Below, piece after piece: positions 57,215 through 64,000 of a DNA stretch of 64,000 bases (position 1 is its first letter; every line of letters begins with the position of its first letter). Source of the DNA: Tetradesmus obliquus (Eukaryota > Chlorophyta > Chlorophyceae > Sphaeropleales > Scenedesmaceae); the NCBI GenBank assembly GCA_030272155.1, contig CP126204.1, positions 3,277,501-3,341,500 of the forward strand, read 5' to 3'. The translations under genes and the position numbers were made by a program. A model generated the notes under the pieces. It did no database searches and had not been told where the DNA came from. It was given only the letters and a program-made list of their open reading frames with translations.

Positions 57215-60200
57215 ATGCTGTGCTTCGACCAATCACCTGCAGTGGACCACCCCCTGTACATGCTTGGTGCAACAGAGGAAGAGCTGCAAGCAGAGTGGGA
57301 GGCGAAAGGCTTCGAGCAATGTTGCAACACATTTCTGTTCAAACATGTCGCTGCGCTTTGACTGTCCCTGCTCTTGCTGTCTCTGCTGTTGTTTGACCAA
57401 TCGCCTGCAGTGGACCACCCCCTGTACATCCTAGGCGCAACAGAGGAAGAGCTGCAAGCAGAGTGGGAGGCAAAAGGCTTCGAGCAAGTCGCCCGGGGCC
57501 GCGTCGCAACCATCCTCATTGCAACAGCGACAGCAGACGGCGCACACACGCACCCCGCAGACGCTGCTAAAGCTGGCAGCGCAGCAGGCGGCGGCAGCAG
57601 CAGCGGCAGCGACAGCGGCTCGGTGCCTCGAGTGGCTGTTGCTGTGCCGGGTCTGCCCAGTGGCAAGAGTGTGCTGCAGCTGACTGCAGAGAGGATCCTG
57701 CGACTGCAGCAGCTGGCAGCAGCAGCGACGTTTGGCCAGAATGCGCCTGTGTCTCGGCACGTGCAGTGGTGAGTGCGCTGGCTGGACGTACTGCTGAGTC
57801 GTAGCACGTCAACCTTGCACTTGAAAAAAAGGGATGGAAGCACACCGTTCATGTCATTGCAGTTGAGCTGTATCAAGGACATCTATGATAATATCTCAAT
57901 CAGTCCTCACCCAATCCGCAGGTACATCATGACATCCCCTGCCACGCATGACAAGCTGGCAGCTAGCTCAAGAGAGCAGGCCTATCTGCCGTTGTTCAAA
58001 TGGCTCAAGGATATTGTGCATGTTTAGTGACAGTTATTACATTCTTGTCATGCCGCCTCCCGCGCAGGTACATCATGACCTCTCCTGCCACGCATGACAA
58101 GCTGGCAGCCACCCTCATGCTCAATCACATTGTGCATGTTTCTCGTCACCGACTAATCTGTAACTTTTGACACTCCCACGCAGGTTCATCATGACCTCTC
58201 CTGCCACGCATGACAAGCTGGCAGCCATGCTCAGGGAGCAGGCCTTCTTCGGGCTCAGCCAGCACTGTCTCTCTTATCAGTCGCCGGTTGTTCATGTTGC
58301 GTGCAGGTACATCATGACATCCCCTGCAACTCACGACAAGCTGGCAGCCACCCTGAAGGAGCAGGCCTTCTTCGGGCTCAGCCAGCAGCAGGTGACCCTG
58401 TTCTGCTGCAAGGCAGCGCCGCCCGCCTTTGCCGGCGAGCCGCTGCGCGCGCTGCAGCTGGGACCAAGCACACTGACGCGTGGCACGCCTGGTTAGTAAA
58501 TCGTTTACATGTTATGCTGGTATTTGAGCAACTTTGATATATTATGTGTGTGCTTTTGACTGCATTTGCCGGCGAGCCGCTGCGCGCGCTGCAGCTGGGA
58601 CCGAGCACACTGACACGCGGCACGCCGGGTGAGCAAGCCAAATTTGCCTATGGTTGTATGGTTGTTTTGACAGTGTTTGGTGCGTTTTGGATGTGACTTT
58701 GACTGCCTTCGCTGGCGAGCCGCTGCGCGCGCTACAGCTGGGCCAAGCACGCTGACACGCGGCACGCCCGGTGAGCAAGCTGTATCCATTCATTTGTTGT
58801 CTTGTAGTAAAAAAATGACACGCGGCACACCTGGTGAGTAAAACATTGCCTGTAATGCTGTTTATTTGAGCAAACGTCATACATTCTGTGTGTGCTTTGG
58901 CCTGCCTTTGCTGGCGAGCCGCTGCGCGCGCTGCAGCTGGGACCATCCACGCTGACACGCGGCACGCCTGGTGAGCAAGCTGTATTTATACATTTGTTGT
59001 CTTTTCCAAATTAACTTTGGCTGCATTCGCTGGCGAGCCGCTGTGCGCGTTGCAGCTGAGACGAAGCGCACGGACACGCGGCACGCCTGGTGAGCAAGCT
59101 GTATTGCTGCATTTCCTCTGTGTGAAGTATGATGTTGACGGCAATCACTGGCAAGCGGCTCAAGCGCAGCGGCATCATACCATGATCTCAAAAGTTCTGT
59201 ATATCTGTGCTTGCTTCAGGCTCCGGGGAGGTATTTGCGGAGCTCAAGCGCAGCGGCATCATGCACTCTGCACACCTCTTCTTAAAACCATCTTCTCTTC
59301 CTGTTACTTGATTGCACTTATTGCAGGCTTGCAGGCTCCGGCGAGGTGTTTGCGGGGTCCAAGCGCAGCGGCATCATGCAAATTGCTCACAAGTTGTTAT
59401 GTTTCTGTGCTTGCTACAGGCTCTGGCGAGGTGTTTGCTGAGCTGAAGCGCAGCGGCGTGCTGCGCGGCATGCGCGGGCGCGGCATCAGGCACGTGGAGG
59501 TGAATGCTGTGGACGACAACGTGCTGGCGCGGCCCGCTGACCCCCTGCTGATTGGCTTTGCAATGGACAAGGGCCTGGACGCAGCAGCAAAGGTGAGCCA
59601 ACCAATCTTAATTTCATGCAGAAACTACCTGCTACTTGATTGTGTACATTATGGAAAGAGGACGGATGGCCGCATGTGGTTCTTTTGTTTGGTGGGGTAT
59701 GGCATCAGGCACGTGGAGGTGAATGCTGTGGACGACAACGTGCTGGCTCGGCCCGCTGACCCGCTGCTGATCGGCTTTGCAATGGACAAGGGCCTGGACG
59801 CAGCAGCAAAGGTGCGGCAGCAGAACACAACTTCATGCAGAAACCACCTGCTACCCTATTGTATACTATTGGAAGAGGTTGGATGGCCGGATGTGGGTCT
59901 TTTGTTTGGTGGGGTGTGGCATCAGGCACGTGCAGGTGACGCTGTGGACGACAACGTGCTGGCGCGGCCAGCGGACCCGCTGCTGATTGGATTCGCAATG
60001 GACAAGAGCCTGGACGCAGCAGCAAAGATAAGGCTGAACACTAAACTAGGTGACGAACAAAATGCATGACGCTTCAGCTGCCTCTGCTTCCTAGACAGGG
60101 TTAGGATGCATGAAATGCAGGCACTGAGATGAGGAAAAGTCGACATGTATGACAAGTCACTGGAAAGAAAGTCAACATTTTTTTCAGCTGGTGGCTCTCT

Positions 60201-61495
60201 GCCGTTCAGCCGCCTGCCAATTCGTCCACGGCTGCGCACTGCATCTCTCACACTGAACTTCTGCACTGTGTTTCTTGCCCTCAGGTGGTGGAGCCATCGT
60301 CTGTGTCAGCTGCCTACGCAGCCGCCATGCCAGCAGCAGCAGCAGCAGATAACGATGCACAAAACCCTGAGCTGCAGCCAGCAGAGGCGCTCAACGAGTC
60401 AATCTCCTTCCTGGCGCCTGCAATCGGCAGCTACTACTTCTCATTCACTGCGCTGGACCGCCTTGCATCCTTTTATAATGCCAATCCGCTGGCCATGTAC
60501 CGCATGGCGCCGGTAGGAAAGCTGCCCAGCAAGGCGCCACCCCCAGCCATGACTGTGAACCTGCCACCCAACGCAACACAGGCGCAGCGCATGCAGGTAT
60601 GTTCTTCTTATATTGCTCTGATTGCTTGCGTGGCTTATTGAATTGGTGTGATGTACAGTTTGCCAAGCAGTGGGGCAGTACAAGAGTTATGTTTTTGTTC
60701 TTTGGGGGTCAGCCGTTGGCCATCTACCGCATGGCGCCGGTAGGAAAGCTTCTTAGTAAGGCGCCACCCCCGGCAATGACCGACAACCTGCCACCAGACG
60801 CCACACAGGCGCAGCGCATGCAGGTGCGTGCGTCTGTACTCCTGCAGCTGCTTGCTTGGATTTTTGGGTTTGCATTTGTGAGTGCGAGTCCGGCAAGGAG
60901 TGGGCATCTTATGGCCGGACAGAGGATTTGTTTTGAGTTTGAGGTGTTCTAGGTCAGCAGTTGGCCATGTACTGCATGGCGCCGGTAGGAAAGCTGCCTG
61001 ATAAGGCGCCACCCCCGGCAATGACTGTGAACCTGCCACCAAATGCAACACAGGCGCAGCGCATGCAGGTATGTTCTTCTTGTATTGCTTTGGTTGCTGG
61101 CAAGGCTTCTTTGTTTGGTATGAAATACAGTTTGGAAAATAGCCCAGGACGGGCTAAGGTTTTCATTTTGGGGCTTGAGTCCATTAGGTCAGCAGTTGGC
61201 TATGTACCGCATGGCACCGGTAGGGAAGCTGCCCAGCAAGGCGCCACCTCCTTCAATGACCGTGAACCTGCCACCCAACGCCACGCAGGCGCAGCGCATG
61301 CAGGTTCGTACATTATGTTTCTATGAAACACGTTGCTGCGGTGCAGCTGTGGTTGCTTGTTGTGTCTGCAAGTAGGGTTTCCAAAGCTTGTTGAGTCTGC
61401 AAGTGACATAGGAAACTGATGTTAAAGGTTTTGGTGGCTCGTTGTGGCTCCTGGCACGGTTGATGATGCAGCAGCATAACCATACTGTGATACTT

Positions 61496-61536
<41 letters not shown>

Positions 61537-62839
61537 GCTGTTACGCATGTTTTGCAGCCGCGTTCATGTGACGTGTTCTGTTCTGCATACACACCGCAAA
61601 GCTTCGTAGCTCGCTGCTGCTTCCCTCAAGCAGCGAGCATTGGGATACTTTGCAAGAGCACGCCTGTTGTATCTGGCACGCTTGGGCCTTAGATTGATGA
61701 GGCACGCCGAGCTACTGATCAGCAGCACATCTGGTTCAAATCTCCCAGATGTTTTTTTGTTACTTTCTGTGTTTATCGATGACGGCGTGATGCCGAGCCA
61801 AAAGTGTTTTTTTGTTTGAGGCTGGTTGGTTGCTAACATCAGTTGTGCCGCATGTATCTTGTCTGCAGGCACAGCAGGCTCTCATGGCAGCGCAGCAGGC
61901 AGCAGCATCTTTTTTGGTTATTATACATGTTGTTAGATTGTTACTGTTTTGTTGTTTTGTGGGTGGCAGCGTGATGCCGAGCCAAGTGTCTTTTTGTTTG
62001 CGGCTGGTTCATTGCTGACATCAGTTGCGCCGCATGTCTGTGTCTGCAGGCCCAGCAGGCGCTCATGGCAGCACAGCAGGCAGCAGCAGCAGCGCCGCCC
62101 AAGCCTGTTGACGGCTACGTGCCCACGCGCTTCATCAGCGACGTCTTCTGCACTGCAGCACCAGCAACGCCATCGGCAGCAGGTGAGAACGCACGGCTGT
62201 CACATCAACTTCTTGCACCCATATTTCTGCCGGCGCATGCTGCTTGCTGGCTGCCAATGCCGTTTGGTTGCGATTGGCGTCTGCAGCATGAATGTAACCA
62301 AGCTTACAACCAGGGCTGATCTCATACTTAGTTAATCAGCTACAGCCTGTAGACGGCTACGTGCCCATGCGCTTCATCAGCGACGTCTTCTGCACTGCAG
62401 CGCCGGCAGCGCCATCGGCAGCAGGTGAGAGCGCAGAATGGCGAAGCTTTAAGCATGCAATGCATGCAGTGCATGCAATGTACATGTATGCAATGGCCTA
62501 CATGCATGCTGACTTCCACTCTGCAATGCACCATGTACTGACACGGTCGCGCTCTGCTGCCTCTGCTGCTGCTGCTGGCGCTGCTGCTGCAGCTGCCGCT
62601 GCCACTAAAGCTGCGTCAGGTGGCCTTAGCCCGCTGTCTGGCTGCAGCCTGGCCTACCTAGCTCGTTCACTCTGCACCACAACATGCACTGACACGGACG
62701 CGCTCTGCTCCTGCTGCTGCTGCTGCTGCTGCCGCCTCTGCAGCTGCACTGGGCGTCCTGAGCCGGCTGTCCGGCTGCAGCCTGGCGCACCTCATACCGG
62801 CTTGACCATCCTGCACCAAAACGTACACTGACTCCATCA

Positions 62840-62887
<48 letters not shown>

Positions 62888-63649
62888 AGCTGCAGCGGCC
62901 GGCCTGAGTCCGCTGTCTGGCTGCAGCCTGGCCTACTTGGGTGTGGACAGGGAGGAGGAGTTCAGCTGTGTGATGGGAGGCGGCCCTCACCTGGCTGTGC
63001 CCGAGCCGGAGATCGCTGCAGGAGACCTGCTGGCACTCACAACCAGGTAGGGTTCAGGGTTTTAAAATATAGGGTTTAGGGTTTAGGTTTGCACATGGGT
63101 GTGGACAGGGAGGAGGAGTTCAGCTGTTATGTGGCAGTCGGCCCTCGGCAGTGCCTGAACCGGAGATCGCTGCAAGAGACCTGCTGGCACTCACAACCAG
63201 GTAGGGTTTAGGGTTTTAAGTATGAGGGGTTAGGGTTTTGTGTTTGGGCATTGACAGGGAGGAGGAGTTCAGCTGTGTGATGGGAGGGGCCCTCACTTGA
63301 CTGTGCCTGAGCCAGAGTCGCTGCAGGAGACCTGCTGGCACTCACAACCAGGTAGGTTGAGAAGGTTCAGCCGCATGTTCTGTATGCTGTGGCATTGTGT
63401 GCTGCATGCAGGGCAGCATAGAGTTGCAGGGCCCCAGCTGCTCCTACAACAGCCACTTGCACAGGTTGTGTAGTCATTTTGCAGCAGTAGTGGCGCGTTG
63501 TTCAGGCTGCATTACTCTGTGATTGCCTGACTCTCATGCTGCTGCTGTTGCTGCTGCTGCAGCTGGGTGGAGAACAGTGGTGCTGTGGTCGAGTGTGTCG
63601 GAATAGCGGCGCCTTTTTTTGGGATGCATAAATATTTGCATTACCTGAC

Positions 63650-63732
<83 letters not shown>

Positions 63733-63996
63733 AGCTGGGTGGAGAACAGCGGCGCTGTGGTGGAGTGTGAGGAGGGCGTTGAAGTGTCTCCCCTCGTGAG
63801 CTATGCGGGAGAAGGCCTGGATGCTGTTGCAGGCGAGGGTGTTACTTTTGCTGAACCCTATGACCTAACACTGCAGGGTGCTACTGGGCAGGGCAAGCCC
63901 AAGCACAATGCGGGGCCTTGGGTGGCACCAGTGCTGGTGGCATATGCGGTGGGGGCTGGCTTGGCGATTGCGAAGCAGCTGACTGGCAACAAGTAG
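57215..63996 (+). CDS. UDP-N-acetylglucosamine pyrophosphorylase-like protein lacking the nucleotide-binding loop
   Basis: Phase-consistent exons: 57411-57768, 58307-58491, 59420-59592, 60285-60596, 62050-62182, 62890-63046, 63735-63996, about 526 residues plus an uncertain first exon (possibly from the ATG at 57215). UAP landmarks: VPGLPSGKSVLQLTAERILRL, QWYIMTSPATHDKL, FFGLSQQQVTLF, HVEVNAVDDNVLARPADPLL, SYYFSFTALDRLA, FISDVFCTA and EEGVEVSPLVSYAGEGLDAV. UAP makes UDP-GlcNAc from GlcNAc-1-P and UTP. The essential LxxGGxGTRLGxxxPK loop, expected straight after RGRVAT, is absent, replaced by an Ala/Gly/Ser stretch, and the usual N-terminal helical region is also missing. The C-terminus adds a hydrophobic tail (VAPVLVAYAVGAGLAIA). 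Probably a divergent or inactive paralogue. Confidence 0.82.
57224..57325 (+). repeat. Copy of the first recognised UAP-like exon start
   Basis: FDQSPAVDHPLY and LGATEEELQAEWEAKGFEQ are repeated about 185 bp upstream of the main exon. The copy contains the only nearby ATG, so it may itself be exon 1 (donor GTGCAA near 57268). Confidence 0.8.
57918..58265 (+). repeat. Three acceptor-side copies of the UAP-like YIMTSPATHDKLAA exon
   Basis: GCAG plus (Y/F)IMTSPATHDKLAA recurs at about 57922, 58069 and 58184 before the intact exon at 58307. The third copy extends to LREQAFFGLSQ. Confidence 0.95.
58555..59100 (+). repeat. Five donor-side copies of the UAP-like FAGEPLRALQLGPSTLTRGTPG exon end
   Basis: Copies end at about 58630, 58771, 58832 (short), 58971 and 59091, each followed by a GTGAGC or GTGAGT donor. 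All five retain a donor. Confidence 0.95.
59130..59395 (+). repeat. Acceptor-side copies of the UAP-like GSGEVFAELKRSG exon
   Basis: Copies at about 59215-59265 and 59330-59390 keep the acceptor and GSGEVFAELKRSGI-like text; a degraded copy is near 59140-59175. Confidence 0.9.
59698..60030 (+). repeat. Two donor-side copies of the UAP-like AVDDNVLARPADPLL exon end
   Basis: HVEVNAVDDNVLARPADPLLIGFAMDK and AAAK recur at about 59700-59812 and 59920-60030, steps 219 and 216 bp. The last copy has lost its donor (AAAGATAAGG). Confidence 0.95.
60700..61305 (+). repeat. Three donor-side copies of the UAP-like MAPVGKLPSKAPPPAMT exon end
   Basis: AMYRMAPVGKL...NATQAQRMQ plus donor recurs at about 60707-60822, 60958-61068 and 61193-61302. 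Steps are 227, 245 and 235 bp. All three stay open through the unit and keep a GTGCGT, GTATGT or GTTCGT donor. Confidence 0.96.
61305..62050 (+). repeat. Intron with dispersed repeat, CAG tract and acceptor-side copy
   Basis: It holds a (CAG)n tract at 61498-61533, the second copy of the dispersed 136 bp repeat at 61593-61728, and at 61862-61910 an acceptor-side copy of the QAQQALMAAQQAAA exon start, about 180 bp before the intact acceptor. Confidence 0.85.
62340..62430 (+). repeat. Donor-side copy of the UAP-like YVPTRFISDVFCTAAPA exon
   Basis: DGYVP(T/M)RFISDVFCTAAPA.PSAAG plus GTGAGA is repeated 243 bp downstream. Confidence 0.94.
62570..62800 (+). repeat. Two acceptor-side copies of the UAP-like LSPLSGCSLAYL exon
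   Basis: CTGCTGCAG followed by GLSPLSGCSLAYL-type sequence occurs at about 62580-62660 and 62735-62795 before the intact exon at 62890; each copy has its own CTG tract. Confidence 0.9.
63095..63355 (+). repeat. Two donor-side copies of the UAP-like VDREEEFSC exon end
   Basis: GVDREEEFSC...PEPEIAA.DLLALTTR plus GTAGG donor recurs at about 63098-63205 and 63250-63357. TTTAGGG-like sequence accompanies the first two donors. Confidence 0.93.
63555..63605 (+). repeat. Acceptor-side copy of the UAP-like WVENSGAVVEC exon
   Basis: CTGCAG plus WVENSGAVVEC is repeated 174 bp before the intact terminal exon; the intervening DNA is mostly (CTG)n (63655-63734). Confidence 0.94.
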
Positions 63997-64000
63997 ACCC

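Noticed and set aside
61733..61746. tRNA B-box-like sequence after the dispersed repeat
   Set aside because: No A box or cloverleaf, and absent from the other copy.

Overview
The window is nuclear DNA of a green alga, most likely a chlorophycean of the Scenedesmus/Tetradesmus type (Sphaeropleales). This is inferred, not proven. The evidence is intron-dense genes with GT-AG introns, heavy CAG/CTG trinucleotide tracts, TGTAA-type poly(A) signals, plant-type TTTAGGG-like tracts, a moss/alga-style CCD1, a stand-alone CNX1E, and an intraflagellar-transport gene. No bacterial operon, tRNA, rRNA, CRISPR array or intact transposon was found.

Layout. (1) 1-1199 (+): 3' part of an M43 (pappalysin-like) metalloprotease. 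(2) 2282-7031 (+): complete 14-exon IFT70/TTC30. (3) 7646-12060 (+): unrecognised nuclear-type protein with GW repeats, an H1-like Lys/Ala tail and a C-terminal SAP motif, followed by five decayed SAP-exon copies. (4) 14026-17606 (+): conserved protein, possibly DUF3598/CpeS-like, with an apparent frameshift. (5) 19226-25510 (-): CCD1-type carotenoid cleavage dioxygenase. (6) 26342-30100 (-): MYND-finger gene with several lesions, probably a pseudogene. (7) 31937-37341 (-): molybdenum insertase CNX1E. (8) 38214-40262 (+): nicotinamidase with an apparent signal peptide. (9) 43346-44473 (-): armadillo-like protein. (10) 45957-55295 (+): 15-exon, 950-residue Ala-rich coiled-coil protein of unknown function. 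(11) about 57215-63996 (+): UDP-GlcNAc-pyrophosphorylase-like protein lacking the nucleotide-binding loop. I joined exons by hand using splice-site phase; nearly all joins are phase-consistent.

The main discovery is structural. In eight of the eleven genes, partial exons together with their adjoining splice site are tandemly repeated in the neighbouring non-coding DNA. I call these 'exon echoes'. Copies carrying the acceptor side lie upstream of the intact exon. Copies carrying the donor side lie downstream of it. Copies of terminal exons lie between the stop codon and the next TGTAA. Spacings fall mainly into about 115-150 bp and about 215-255 bp. More than 60 such copies are visible, whereas IFT70 and the protease gene have none. 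Many introns also end in a (CTG)n tract immediately before the acceptor.

The genes are not an operon or pathway cluster. Nicotinamidase (NAD salvage), CNX1E (molybdenum cofactor), CCD1 (apocarotenoids) and IFT70 (cilia) are separate housekeeping or accessory functions.
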